Assembly (NCBI GenBank): GCA_963813315.1
Contig: CAWEYO010000010.1
Coordinates: forward strand, 32,531-96,530
DNA length: 64,000 bases
From: CAWEYO01 sp963813315
Lineage (GTDB): Bacteria > Pseudomonadota > Alphaproteobacteria > Rhizobiales > Rhizobiaceae
Reading direction: 5' to 3'
Positions 28,107 to 37,143 of this stretch are shown here, one piece after another (positions within the stretch are counted from its first letter, which is position 1; the number at the start of each line of letters is the position of its first letter). The notes beneath the pieces were generated by a model. It made no database searches. It saw only the letters and a program-made list of their open reading frames with translations, and was not told where the DNA came from. A program made the translations under genes and the position numbers.

Positions 28107-28225
28107 TGTCCCCCTCACCGGCTGCGCTCGCCACCTCTCCCCCATTTCATGGGGCGAGAGGAAGGGCGCGAGGCCGCGGCCGGCGTTCCTCTCCCGCTTT
28201 GCGGGGGAGAGGTGGCGAGCGAGTC
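28107..28225. repeat. Intergenic inverted repeat, family E
   Basis: The arm CTCGCCACCTCTCCCCC (from about 28127) pairs with GGGGGAGAGGTGGCGAG (to about 28220), with an internal hairpin CTCTCCCGCTTTGCGGGAG. It lies between ybaB and the SleB-like gene. This repeat type is common in alphaproteobacteria. Confidence 0.7.
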
Positions 28226-28389
28226 GACTTCCGATTGGGACTCGCAGTCCAAGCAGGCGGCATCCGACAGCGGTTTCACTCTTTCCGGTTGTCTGGAGAC
28301 CGCATTTGACTCCGCGGCCATCATTTCGCCCGAAATTGTCCCATCCTTGCCGCATTCGAACCGGCTGCGGGAGCAGGAAGGCGCATTTC

Positions 28390-29196
28390 GTGATCGCTGC
28401 AAGCTGGAAGACCCCATTGCTGCTGGGCCTCGTGGCATCTCCATTCCTGTTTGCAGGTTGCACCCAGAGCGCAAGCAATCTGGCGGATGGCGTGAATTCG
28501 TCCTCAGTTCGCACGAAATCGTACGCCTATACCGCCAAGGACAGGGAATGCCTTGCGCGTGCCATGTTCTTTGAATCAAGGCGGTCGAGCCGGGAAGGCC
28601 TGGTTGCGGTCGGCACCGTTGTCATGAACCGGCTGGAATCGGGCGAATATGGCGATACGGTCTGCAGCGTGGTCGGACAGAAGGGCCAGTTTGCACCAGG
28701 TGTGCTGTCGCGGCCCATGGACTCGGCCGCGCTTCCCGATGTCCAGGGTGCGGCAGACGCTGTTCTGAGTGGCGAAAGGCATCCCGAGGTGAAGAGCGCC
28801 ATGTTCTTCCATGTCGCCGGCCGGCGCTTCCCTTACAAGAACATGCACTATGTGCTGGTGGCCGGCGGCAACGCTTTTTACGAAAAGCGGAGCAGGCGCC
28901 GGACTCCACAGCCTGTCGCGCCGGCAGAGGTCGAAACCGCTGTCGCAAGCGCCATGCCGGCCACAGCACCCGCGAAGGTCCAAACCGCGTTCGCCACAGT
29001 CGGCTCGCGCGCCGACGCGGCGAAAGGCGGCAGGGTTTTCACAGCCGCCGCGGGCGAGATCACACAGCCGGCCCGCATTGACACCGGAATCGTGCCTGTT
29101 CGGCAGGAAGCTGTGATGTCTTACGAAGCGAGTCCCGAAGCCGCGGACGCTCTCGGCGCATTGCTGTTCAGCCTGGACCGGCCGCCGGAGCAGTGA
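28390..29196 (+). CDS. Lipoprotein with SleB-type cell-wall hydrolase domain
   Basis: About 268 residues from a GTG start at 28390 with AGGAAGG upstream. The leader ends in a lipobox (LFAGC), so it is probably a lipoprotein. The SleB/hydrolase_2 domain covers the next 130 residues (RECLARAMFFESRRSSREGL, the catalytic Glu region, then FSGE-like and MHYVLVAGG). The C-terminal third is Ala/Pro-rich and probably unstructured. It likely acts on peptidoglycan in the periplasm. Confidence 0.86.
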   Translation: MIAASWKTPLLLGLVASPFLFAGCTQSASNLADGVNSSSVRTKSYAYTAKDRECLARAMFFESRRSSREGLVAVGTVVMNRLESGEYGDTVCSVVGQKGQFAPGVLSRPMDSAALPDVQGAADAVLSGERHPEVKSAMFFHVAGRRFPYKNMHYVLVAGGNAFYEKRSRRRTPQPVAPAEVETAVASAMPATAPAKVQTAFATVGSRADAAKGGRVFTAAAGEITQPARIDTGIVPVRQEAVMSYEASPEAADALGALLFSLDRPPEQ

Positions 29197-29266
29197 TCGC
29201 GCTTGACGACCTGACCCGGTTCGGCGGCCAATTCCCTTCCGGGCTGAAAAGTCCTAAATCCTTGCC

Positions 29267-29872
29267 ATGTCAAAGCGAGTCGCCGGCCCCGAAATCGAGC
29301 GCCTGATCCAGCTCCTGGCCAAGGTACCGGGATTGGGGCCGCGTTCCGCGCGGCGCGCCGCCCTTCATATGATCAAGAAAAAGGAACAGCTGCTGGTGCC
29401 GCTGGCCGGCGCCATGGCCGATGCGGCCGAGAAAGTGCGCATTTGTTCGACCTGCGGCAATGTCGACACGACCGATCCCTGCACCGTTTGTACCGATGTG
29501 CGCCGGGATGGCGCCACGCTGATCGTTGTCGAGGACGTGGCCGACCTCTGGGCGCTGGAGCGCGCCGGCGCGATGGGCGCGCGCTACCACGTGCTCGGCG
29601 GAACGCTGTCGCCGCTCGACGGCATCGGTCCAGATCAGCTCAACATCAAGCAACTCGTGGCGCGGATCGCCCAAGGCGGAATCAAGGAAGTGATCCTCGC
29701 TGTCAACGCAACAGTCGAGGGCCAGACGACGGCGCACTACCTCACCGACCAGATCGGAGGGTTCGATGTCAAGATTACCCGCCTCGCACATGGTGTGCCG
29801 GTCGGCGGAGAACTGGACTATCTCGACGAGGGAACGCTGGCGGCGGCGCTGCGATCGCGCACGGCTTTTTGA
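29267..29872 (+). CDS. recR: Recombination mediator protein RecR
   Basis: This 201-residue protein has a helix-hairpin-helix (LLAKVPGLGPRSARRAALHM), a C4 zinc motif (CSTCGNVDTTDPCTVC) and a Toprim domain (LIVVEDVADLWALE). It works with RecF and RecO to load RecA. Length and domain order are standard. Confidence 0.96.
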   Translation: MSKRVAGPEIERLIQLLAKVPGLGPRSARRAALHMIKKKEQLLVPLAGAMADAAEKVRICSTCGNVDTTDPCTVCTDVRRDGATLIVVEDVADLWALERAGAMGARYHVLGGTLSPLDGIGPDQLNIKQLVARIAQGGIKEVILAVNATVEGQTTAHYLTDQIGGFDVKITRLAHGVPVGGELDYLDEGTLAAALRSRTAF

Positions 29873-29887
29873 GGCGATCGAAGCGAG

Positions 29888-31147
29888 ATGAAACGTCGAG
29901 CCGCAAACGTCAAGCTCCTTCGCGCGGTACGTTTGCTGTGCCTCGCTTTCGCCGCCGGTCTTGCCCCCATCGTCCCTGCTTCATCCGTAGGGATCGATGA
30001 TCAGTTCCGGGCCTGGCTTGTGGGCGATCTTTGGCCGGAAGCGCAGGGGCGCGGCGTCTCCAGGGAAACTTTCGAGACGGCGTTTGCCGGCCTGCGGCCA
30101 AATCTGAAACTGCCCGACCTTGTCATGCCCGGCGCCCGGCCGGCGACACCGAAAAAGCAGCATCAGGCTGAATTCGGATCGCCCGGAAACTATTTCGGGC
30201 CGATCGGGACTGTCACAAGAGGTGGTCGAGATCGGGCTGCCAGGCTTTCGAGCACGCTTTCAGCAGTCGAGAGACGCTATGGCGTGCCGGGAGGAATTGT
30301 GCTGGCAATCTGGGGCCGCGAATCCGGCTTCGGTACAGCGAAAATACCCTACGACGCCTTCGAAGTGCTTGGGACCAAGGCTTTTCTGGCAACCCGCAAG
30401 GAGATGTTCCGCGCGGAGGTGCTGGCGGCGCTCGAAATGATCCAACGCGGGCTGGTGAGCCGCAAGGCAATGAAATCATCATGGGCCGGGGCGCTCGGCC
30501 AACCGCAATTCCTGCCGACCTCCTTCCTCAAGCACGCCGTCGATTTCGACGGTGACGGCAGGGCCGACATCTGGAATTCCGCCCCGGACACGCTGGCCTC
30601 CATCGCGAACTATCTTGTCGGCTATGGCTGGGTGAAGGGCCGGGACTGGGGTTTCGAGGTGACGGTTCCGCAGGACGTATCCTGCGTGCACGAAGGACCT
30701 GACCGGGGCAGACCGATTTCGGACTGGGCGGCGCTAGGCATCGCCCGCGTCAACGGCAAGTCGTTCCCGGCAGGCGAGGCACAAGCCGAAGGCTTTCTGC
30801 TGATGCCCGCCGGAAGGAACGGACCTGCCTTCATCGTGACGCCGAATTTCTACGTGCTCAAGGAATACAATGAGAGCGACCTCTATGCGCTCTTCATCGG
30901 CCACAGCGCCGATCGCATCGCGCATGGCGACAAGAGTTTCGCCGCAGGCTGGGGCAAGGTGGACGGCCTCTACCGGTCGGACATCGCCGCACTCCAGCGC
31001 GGGTTGGAGAAACTCGGCTACGATGTCGGCAGCGCCGACGGCCTGCCGGGCTTCAAGACACGCCGTTCGATTGGCGACTGGCAAGCCCGGAGCGGCCATG
31101 CACCGACCTGTTTCCCTGACAGGGAAATGGTGGAGGCGCTGCGGTAA
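29888..31147 (+). CDS. Lytic murein transglycosylase (MltB-like) with peptidoglycan-binding domain
   Basis: This 419-residue protein has an N-terminal signal segment (LLCLAFAAGLAPIVPASS), an SLT_2/MltB domain with the catalytic Glu in IWGRESGFGT and the SSWAGALGQPQFLP motif, and a C-terminal PG_binding_1 domain (about residues 350-415). It cleaves glycan strands to anhydromuropeptides in the periplasm. It starts 16 bp after recR and could be co-transcribed. It converges with the LLM gene at 31150. Confidence 0.92.
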   Translation: MKRRAANVKLLRAVRLLCLAFAAGLAPIVPASSVGIDDQFRAWLVGDLWPEAQGRGVSRETFETAFAGLRPNLKLPDLVMPGARPATPKKQHQAEFGSPGNYFGPIGTVTRGGRDRAARLSSTLSAVERRYGVPGGIVLAIWGRESGFGTAKIPYDAFEVLGTKAFLATRKEMFRAEVLAALEMIQRGLVSRKAMKSSWAGALGQPQFLPTSFLKHAVDFDGDGRADIWNSAPDTLASIANYLVGYGWVKGRDWGFEVTVPQDVSCVHEGPDRGRPISDWAALGIARVNGKSFPAGEAQAEGFLLMPAGRNGPAFIVTPNFYVLKEYNESDLYALFIGHSADRIAHGDKSFAAGWGKVDGLYRSDIAALQRGLEKLGYDVGSADGLPGFKTRRSIGDWQARSGHAPTCFPDREMVEALR

Positions 31148-31149
31148 CT

Positions 31150-32201
31150 CTACTGCGCTGCGATTGCAGTCGCCTTCGCCGTTTCCTTGCAGACGAGCGG
31201 CGCTACCTTCGTCCCGTAAAGTTCGATCGCTTTCATCAGCTTGTCGTGCGGCATCGCGCCTATCGCCATCTGGAGCAGGAAGCGGTCGTTCCTGAAGAGC
31301 CGGTGTTGCGCCACAATTTTTTCCGCCACCGTTTCGGGATCGCCCACGAAAAGCGCACCACGCGGGCCCCGCGCCTGATCGAAATGCGTGCGGTCCGTCG
31401 GTCCCCAGCCGCGTTCGCGGCCAATGCGGTTCATCACTTCCGAGTGGGGCAAATAAAAATCATCGGCGGCCTTGTCATTGGTTTCCGCCACGAAACCGTG
31501 GACGTTGATGCTGGTCGCAAGTTCGCCCGCGTGGTGTCCGCTTCGCCTTGCCGCCTCCCGATAGAGATCAAAGAGCGGCGCGAAACGGGCTGGCTCGCCC
31601 CCGATGATGGCGAGCGCCAGCGGTAGCCCGAGCACCCCGGCGCGGGCCACCGACTGCGGCGTGCCGCCGACGGCGATCCAGACCGGCAGCCTATGCTGGT
31701 ATGGACGCGGATAGACGCCCCGCCGTTGATCGGTGCCCGGTGCCGGCCGGACCAAGAGACGTGTTCTTGCTCGCGAAGCGCTAAAAGCAAGTCCAGCTTT
31801 TCGGCGAAAAGCTCATCGTAGTCCGCGAGATCGTAGCCGAAGAGCGGGAAGGACTCGATGAAGGAGCCGCGGCCGGCCATAATCTCGGCACGGCCTGTGG
31901 AGAGAAGATCGAGGGTGGCGAACTGCTGGAACACGCGCACCGGATCGTCAGACGATAGCACGGTAACCGCGCTGGAGAGCTTGATGCGCTTCGTGCGCTC
32001 GGCCGCTGCCGCCAGAATCACAGCCGGCGCGGAAGCCGCATAGTCTGGGCGGTGATGCTCGCCGAGGCCGAAGACATCGAGTCCAACCTGGTCGGCGAGC
32101 TCGATTTCCTCGACAAGATTGCGCAGGCGCTGATGCGGTCCGACGCCGTCGTTCGCTGGCGGCAGGCTGATATCGGCGAAAGTGTAGAGGCCAAGTTCCA
32201 T
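31150..32201 (-). pseudogene. LLM-class flavin-dependent monooxygenase, one frameshift
   Basis: The first part (MELGLYTFADISLPP to SGRHRAPINGG) and second part (GVYPRPYQHRLPVWIAVGGT to the end) are in different frames. Adding one C to the CCCC run at 31718-31721 (GGGG to GGGGG on the coding strand) restores a 350-codon protein. The fold is bacterial-luciferase-like, with GLGEHHRPDYA and FVGDPETVAEKI as family landmarks. Substrate is unknown. Unlike most breaks in this window, this one is best explained by a missing base. Confidence 0.83.
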
Positions 32202-32424
32202 GATTGGGTCCTGAATGGTTCGTGGCATCAAAGTTTAAGGACGGGAGGCACCGGGTGCCAGTGAAGCTTAAGTGAACAGTCCATATATCGGTTCACCAGG
32301 CGGCCTTACGAGGGAGGGTGGCGTCTGCGCCCGTATTTTCATGGCAGATGTGCTGATTTGGCGCTTGATCTCTCGGTCTCGACGCGTATGTAAGCGGCGC
32401 GAACTGACTTCAGGGAAATGAAAC

Positions 32425-32850
32425 TTGGCGATCTACAAGGAAAAGGACATATTCGAGCGCCGCAACGCGGCGAACGAAGCGAAGAAAGCGCTGCTCGAAA
32501 AGTTCAAGGCACGCCCATCGGACGATGATCCGGCGGTCTTGGCCAAGCAGGCCGAGCGGAAGGCAATCCTCGAGGCACGCGCGACCCGCGAAGCTGAAAA
32601 GAAAAGGCTGACGCAGCAAAGGCTGGCGCGAGAAGCCGAGGAACGCGCCCGGCGTGAAGCTGTCGATGAGGCCGCGCGGCTCGCTGCCGATGAGGCGGCC
32701 CGCGCCGAAGCAAAGGTGCGGGATGCGGAGGAGACCGAAAGGGTCGCACGCTTGCTCTCGGATGAGGCTGAGCGCAAAGCCAAACGCGATGCTCGTTATG
32801 CGGCGCGCAAGGCTCGCGTCGGTAGAACGCCGCCCGGCTTTTCCCGCTGA
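32425..32850 (+). CDS. Highly charged coiled-coil protein, DUF6481-like
   Basis: This 141-residue protein is almost entirely Ala/Glu/Arg/Lys and should be one long helix (about residues 15-125). It begins AIYKEKDIFERRNAANEAKK and ends RTPPGFSR, the pattern I associate with DUF6481. The start is TTG at 32425 behind AGGGAAATG. Function is unknown. Confidence 0.75.
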   Translation: MAIYKEKDIFERRNAANEAKKALLEKFKARPSDDDPAVLAKQAERKAILEARATREAEKKRLTQQRLAREAEERARREAVDEAARLAADEAARAEAKVRDAEETERVARLLSDEAERKAKRDARYAARKARVGRTPPGFSR

Positions 32851-32868
32851 AGCGCTCGTCTCTTCGCT

Positions 32869-32962
32869 CTGATCCCGAAAAAGCTGACGCGTCCGCTCTA
32901 TCTCCTTGTTGGAGCATCGGATTTTTCCCGAAACCGGTTCCCGCTTTCGGGTCCGATGCTCA
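32869..32962. repeat. Dispersed palindromic element, family A
   Basis: The sequence contains GATCCCGAAAAAGCTGACGC, TCCGCTCTATCTCC and the core GGAGCATCGG...CCGGTTCCCGCTTTCGGGTCCGATGCTC. It lies between the DUF6481 gene and the convergent exporter gene. Confidence 0.65.
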
Positions 32963-33043
32963 GCGTGCAGGAAAATTGCATAGCACCGGAAGCAATAAAA
33001 TCGCCATGCAGCAGCAGGCAAAAGCGAATTTTCTGTCAGGCTC

Positions 33044-33358
33044 TCAGGCGACCAGCTTCAACCCGGCAATCCCTGCCACGATCAATCCGATGCAGGTCAG
33101 GCGCAATGCAGTCGCGGGCTCGCCGAGCAGCCAGATGCCAAGGAGCGCCGTGCCGACGGTGCCGATGCCTGTCCACACTGCGTAAGCGGTTCCGACCGGC
33201 AGGGACTTCAGCGCGAGGCCGAGCAGGCCAAGGCTGATGATCATGCTCACGCCGGTGAGGACAGTGGGAACAAGACGCGTGAAACCTGCAGTGTACTTCA
33301 GCCCGATCGCCCAGCCGATCTCGAAAATCCCTGCGACAAAGAGGAAAGTCCAAGCCAT
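33044..33358 (-). CDS. sugE: Small multidrug resistance exporter, Gdx/SugE guanidinium type
   Basis: This 104-residue protein has four membrane helices. The essential glutamate is Glu13 in AGIFEIGWAIGLKYTAGFTR, and the WAxGLKYTxGFTRL-like block distinguishes Gdx/SugE from EmrE. Gdx exports guanidinium in exchange for protons as a dimer. A guanidine-II riboswitch lies directly upstream, supporting guanidinium as substrate. Confidence 0.93.
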   Translation of the reverse strand: MAWTFLFVAGIFEIGWAIGLKYTAGFTRLVPTVLTGVSMIISLGLLGLALKSLPVGTAYAVWTGIGTVGTALLGIWLLGEPATALRLTCIGLIVAGIAGLKLVA

Positions 33359-33375
33359 CGAAGACTCCGCGTTTT

Positions 33376-33424
33376 TGGCGGGTCGTCCCGGCCGGATCCA
33401 TAGAAAAGCAAGGTCGTCCTCGCA
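33376..33424 (-). promoter_or_regulatory. Guanidine-II (mini-ykkC) riboswitch upstream of sugE
   Basis: Read on the minus strand, two hairpins each carry an ACGA loop. GCGAGG-ACGA-CCTTGC (33423 to 33408) is a 6-bp stem with one G-U pair, and CGGG-ACGA-CCCG (33391 to 33380) is a 4-bp stem that extends past a mismatch. They are separated by about 16 nt and sit about 20 nt from the ATG, next to a GCGGAG ribosome site. Paired ACGR-loop hairpins define mini-ykkC, which switches on guanidine exporters when guanidine is bound. Confidence 0.85.
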
Positions 33425-33549
33425 CGCCCGAATATAGGAATGAAGGCCGGTTCTTCAAATGAAAAGTCCGGTTGCAATCCCGCGACCAGTCTAGTCGGCC
33501 GATGTGTCGGAAGCCCACAGCGCGCGCGTCATTTTCGACGCGTACAGGG

Positions 33550-33715
33550 ATGCTGTAGCACATCGTGCTTTCCGAAAATCGTTTTCCGATTTTCGGGCCG
33601 ATACTACAGCGCGGCGCGTCCTTACGGGCGCGCAAAGGACGCTGTAGTACTTTGAATCCCGTATCATGCTTTCCGAAAATCGATTCCGATTTTAGGGCCG
33701 ATGCGGTAGGCTACT
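33550..33715. repeat. Family B palindromic element, about 1.6 units
   Basis: Two copies of the TTTCCGAAAATCG palindrome (33569 and 33671) flank one TACAGCGCGGCGCGTCC...GGACGCTGTA palindrome, again with about a 100-bp spacing. The right end supplies the TAG stop of the small gene at 33711. Confidence 0.75.
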
Positions 33716-33827
33716 TCGCTTTCGATTTGGCTGCCGCGGCGGGTGCCGCCTTGGCAGCGGCCGGCTTCTTGGCATCCTTTTTCGGCTTCTTGGCTTCCTT
33801 GCTGACCTTCATCTGACCCTTTGCCAT
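33711..33827 (-). CDS. Small Lys/Ala-rich basic protein (38 residues)
   Basis: An ATG at 33825-33827 follows a good GGAGGAA site and opens a 38-codon frame: MAKGQMKVSKEAKKPKKDAK, then KPAAAKAAPAAAAKSKAK. Lysine makes up about a third of the residues, resembling short histone H1-like tails. It is probably nucleic-acid binding, but that is inference from composition. The TAG stop lies in the neighbouring repeat. Confidence 0.65.
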   Translation of the reverse strand: MAKGQMKVSKEAKKPKKDAKKPAAAKAAPAAAAKSKAK

Positions 33828-34045
33828 GATTCGTTCCTCCGATTGGGCGAAACGGATGATGCCAAATATATTTGCCGATACAAGGGGTTTGGCCTGACGA
33901 GGCTAAGTTCGGACATTCGTTCCTCTGATTTGACGGCACTCGCTGCCAGTAGAGGTGATCGTCACTTCTTCTCCACCTCCGTGCCCATCTTGTTGTCGCT
34001 GGTGACGATCTCCGTCCTGTCGCCAGCGATCCGTCAGCCTTCAGG

Positions 34046-34152
34046 CTCTGCAGCACAACGTGTCCTTTCGGACGCGCAAAGGTCGCCGTATCTCTTTGAA
34101 CCTCCGCATCGCGCTTTCCGAATATCGATCCGGTTTCGGGCCGATGTGCTAG
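34046..34152. repeat. Family B palindromic element, diverged
   Basis: ACAACGTGTCCTTTCGGACG and GCGCTTTCCGAATATCG...CGGGCCGATGTGCTAG match the family B halves with several changes. The end CTAG gives the rmuC TAG stop. The 33840-34045 stretch before it holds no gene that I can support. Confidence 0.6.
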
Positions 34153-35429
34153 TCGCTTTCCTCGACCACCCTCAGCCGCAACTGCCCTGTCTTGGAGTCG
34201 GCGACACGGGAAGCTGCCTCCCGGCTTGAGGCGACTGTTGCAGCCGGTGCCGTGCCGCCACCTTCCCGGTCGTTCTCGGGTGGCAGAGCGCCGAATTCCA
34301 GCGCTTCGATCTTCTGCCCACGCCTGGTGACCTTCGCCGATGATACCAGAATGTCGTCGATGTCCCTGGTTGCCTGGCCGAAATGGCTCTGCAGTTTCCT
34401 GACGCGGTCGTCGAGGCGGGAAACATCCTCCATCAGGCGGATGACTTCGCCCTGGATCAGATGCGCCTGCTCGCGCATACGCGCATCCTTCAGGATTGCC
34501 TGGATGACCTGAATCGAGAGCATGAGCAGCGAAGGCGAGACGATCACTATGCGCGCACGGTGGGCGCGCTGCACCAAGGGCTCGAAATTCTCATGGATCT
34601 CGGCGAACACCGATTCTGACGGCACGAACATGAAGGCAGTGTCCTGAGTCTCGCCGGAGATGAGATATTTGTCAGCGATATCCCGGATATGGACCTCGAC
34701 ATCGCGCCGGAAGGCCTGCGCCGCCGACTTCTGAGCGTCCATCCCTTCCGCCGCGCGGATGGCGTTCCAGGCTTCGAGCGGAAATTTGGCATCGATTACC
34801 AGCGAGGGCGTGTCGTTGGGCATCCTGACCAGGCAGTCAGGGCGGCTGCCGTTCGAGAGCGTCGCCTGGAATTCATACGCGCCGTGAGGGAGACCGTCGG
34901 CAACGATCGCTTCCATGCGCGACTGGCCGAAGGCGCCGCGCGTCTGCTTGTTGGACAGGATTGCCTGCAACTGCACGACCTGGCCGGCTAGCGATTGAAT
35001 ATTGGATTGCGCGCTGTCGATGACGGCGAGGCGTTCCTGCAGTTTCGCCAGGCTCTCATGGGTCGAGCGTGTCTGTTCGCTCATGGTCTGACCGATGCGT
35101 CCGGTCATCGCATCGAGCCGCTGGCCGATTGACTGGGTGAGTTCCGCCTGACGCGCCCCGAAAACGTCGGCCACCGCGCCGAGCCGGCCCTGCATTTCGG
35201 CCTGCGATTGCAGGATGCCCGCCATGCGGGCCTCGAGTTCGCGAGCGTGACCCGCGGCGTCGGTCGCGGCTACCGAACGCGCCTTGGCCGATCGCCACAG
35301 CGCGACGGCGAGAGCAACGCAAAGGGCAATGAAGACGGCGGCAGCGAAGCCGAGCGCCTGGCCAAGCACGATCGTGGTGCTGCCAAGACGCGCGACTGGT
35401 TCGGACAGAATCGCGGAAAGATCATTCAT
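34149..35429 (-). CDS. rmuC: DNA recombination protein RmuC
   Basis: This 426-residue protein has an N-terminal membrane helix (LGQALGFAAAVFIALCVALA), a coiled coil (about residues 60-150) and the RmuC nuclease-like core (IDAKFPLEAW, then DIADKYLISGETQDTAFMFV). RmuC limits recombination at inverted repeats, which is notable in so palindrome-rich a region. It is divergent from def. Confidence 0.93.
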   Translation of the reverse strand: MNDLSAILSEPVARLGSTTIVLGQALGFAAAVFIALCVALAVALWRSAKARSVAATDAAGHARELEARMAGILQSQAEMQGRLGAVADVFGARQAELTQSIGQRLDAMTGRIGQTMSEQTRSTHESLAKLQERLAVIDSAQSNIQSLAGQVVQLQAILSNKQTRGAFGQSRMEAIVADGLPHGAYEFQATLSNGSRPDCLVRMPNDTPSLVIDAKFPLEAWNAIRAAEGMDAQKSAAQAFRRDVEVHIRDIADKYLISGETQDTAFMFVPSESVFAEIHENFEPLVQRAHRARIVIVSPSLLMLSIQVIQAILKDARMREQAHLIQGEVIRLMEDVSRLDDRVRKLQSHFGQATRDIDDILVSSAKVTRRGQKIEALEFGALPPENDREGGGTAPAATVASSREAASRVADSKTGQLRLRVVEESD

Positions 35430-35532
35430 TTCGCGAGCATATCCGATTCGCTCGTCGAAGATAGATCAAAACGTGAACAATTTGCGGCCGAGCCAGTTGA
35501 CGCTTGTGCCGTCAGACCTTAGGTGAGGCTTC

Positions 35533-36063
35533 ATGTCAGTCAAGCCTCTGGTCATCCTTCCCGATCCAATCCTCCGCCAGGTTTCGCGGCCGGTGGAGCG
35601 CATGGGCGATCAGGTGCGCAAGCTCGCCGGCGACATGCTGGATACAATGTACGATGCGCCGGGCATCGGGCTGGCCGCAGTCCAGGTCGGCGTGCCGCTT
35701 CGGATGCTGGTGATCGACCTTGCCAAGGAAGGCGAACCGCCGGCGCCGCATATATTTATCAACCCCGAGATTGTCGAAAGCTCGGAGGATCGTTCGGTCT
35801 ATGAGGAAGGCTGCCTGTCGATCCCGGATTACTATGCCGAGGTTGAGCGCCCGGCGTCCGTGCGTGTGAAATATCTTGACCGCGATGGCAAGGCGCAGGA
35901 GATCGTGGCGGAGCGGCTGATGGCAACATGCCTCCAACACGAGATCGACCACCTGAACGGTGTGCTCTTCATCGACCACATCTCGAAACTGAAACGCGAC
36001 ATGGTGGTGAAGAAGTTCAAAAAGCTTGCAAGGGACAAGCCATCGGGAGGGATGGTGGGATAG
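35533..36063 (+). CDS. def: Peptide deformylase
   Basis: This 176-residue protein has all three PDF motifs: GIGLAAVQVG, EGCLSIP and QHEIDHLNG, which supply the metal ligands Cys, His, His and the catalytic Glu. It removes the formyl group from nascent proteins. It is followed by fmt, the enzyme that adds the formyl group to initiator tRNA. Confidence 0.97.
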   Translation: MSVKPLVILPDPILRQVSRPVERMGDQVRKLAGDMLDTMYDAPGIGLAAVQVGVPLRMLVIDLAKEGEPPAPHIFINPEIVESSEDRSVYEEGCLSIPDYYAEVERPASVRVKYLDRDGKAQEIVAERLMATCLQHEIDHLNGVLFIDHISKLKRDMVVKKFKKLARDKPSGGMVG

Positions 36064-36207
36064 GGCTTCGAATCGCTGGCGGTTGCGGAGTCTGGGCGAC
36101 CCGCAACGTTCGCGATTTCGACGGGCTTGACCTGAAGTTCGCAAACCCGTTTGAAGCGGGGACCTGAGTTCCCTCCCCTCGCTGCTCTAACCGGACCACG
36201 GAAGAAA

Positions 36208-37143
36208 ATGCCCCTTCGCGTCATCTTCATGGGAACGCCGGATTTTTCAGTGCCGACGCTGCGTGCTATCACATCGGCAGGCCATCGGGTCGTCGCGGTC
36301 TACACGCAGCCGCCGCGGCCGGCTGGCCGGCGCGGATTGGAACTAACGCCGTCCCCGGTCCAGCGCGAGGCTGAGCAGCTTGGCCTCCCGATGCGGACGC
36401 CGGCCTCGCTGAAGGGCGAGACGGAGAAGGCTGCGTTCCAGGCTCTCGATGCCGACGTTGCGGTGGTGGTTGCATACGGCCTTTTGTTGCCGGCGGCCAT
36501 TCTCAACGGGACAAGGTTCGGCTCCTACAATGGCCACGCCTCGCTGTTGCCACGCTGGCGGGGTGCAGCACCAATCCAGCGCGCGATCATGGCCGGCGAC
36601 GAAAAAACCGGCATGATGATCATGCGGATGGACGAAGGGCTCGACACCGGGCCGGTGGCGTTGGTCGAGCCCGTTACGATCGGGCATGACATGACGGCGG
36701 GCGAATTGCATGACAGGTTGATGGAGGTCGGCGCCGGGCTCATGGTCAGGGCTCTCGATGAGCTGGAGCGGGGACGCCTGACGCTCCGGCCGCAACCATC
36801 AGAAGGCGTGACGTATGCAAGAAAGATCGATAAAGCGGAAACGCGGATCGATTGGGCGCGGCCCGCGCAAGAAGTGCACAACCGCATTCGCGGACTGTCG
36901 CCCTTTCCGGGGGCGTGGTGCGAGGCGGCAGCCGGTGGCAAACCGGAACGTCTGAAACTGCTGCGTTCGACTATGGCCGATGGCAGCGGAACCCCGGGGG
37001 AAATTCTCGACCACCGCCTGACCATCGCCTGTGGAGCAGGCGCAATCAGGCTAGTGGAGGTTCAACGGGCCGGCGGCAGGCCCATCGGCGCGCAGGAGTT
37101 TCTGCGCGGCTACAAGCCAGGAAGAGGAAGCGGGTTCTCATGA
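36208..37143 (+). CDS. fmt: Methionyl-tRNA formyltransferase
   Basis: This 311-residue protein begins MPLRVIFMGTPDFSVPTLRA. The formyl-folate domain motif HASLLPRWRGAAPIQRAI is intact, with a C-terminal domain from about residue 205. The ATG at 36208 is chosen over an upstream in-frame opening because homologues start here. It overlaps the following GNAT gene by 4 nt. Confidence 0.96.
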   Translation: MPLRVIFMGTPDFSVPTLRAITSAGHRVVAVYTQPPRPAGRRGLELTPSPVQREAEQLGLPMRTPASLKGETEKAAFQALDADVAVVVAYGLLLPAAILNGTRFGSYNGHASLLPRWRGAAPIQRAIMAGDEKTGMMIMRMDEGLDTGPVALVEPVTIGHDMTAGELHDRLMEVGAGLMVRALDELERGRLTLRPQPSEGVTYARKIDKAETRIDWARPAQEVHNRIRGLSPFPGAWCEAAAGGKPERLKLLRSTMADGSGTPGEILDHRLTIACGAGAIRLVEVQRAGGRPIGAQEFLRGYKPGRGSGFS

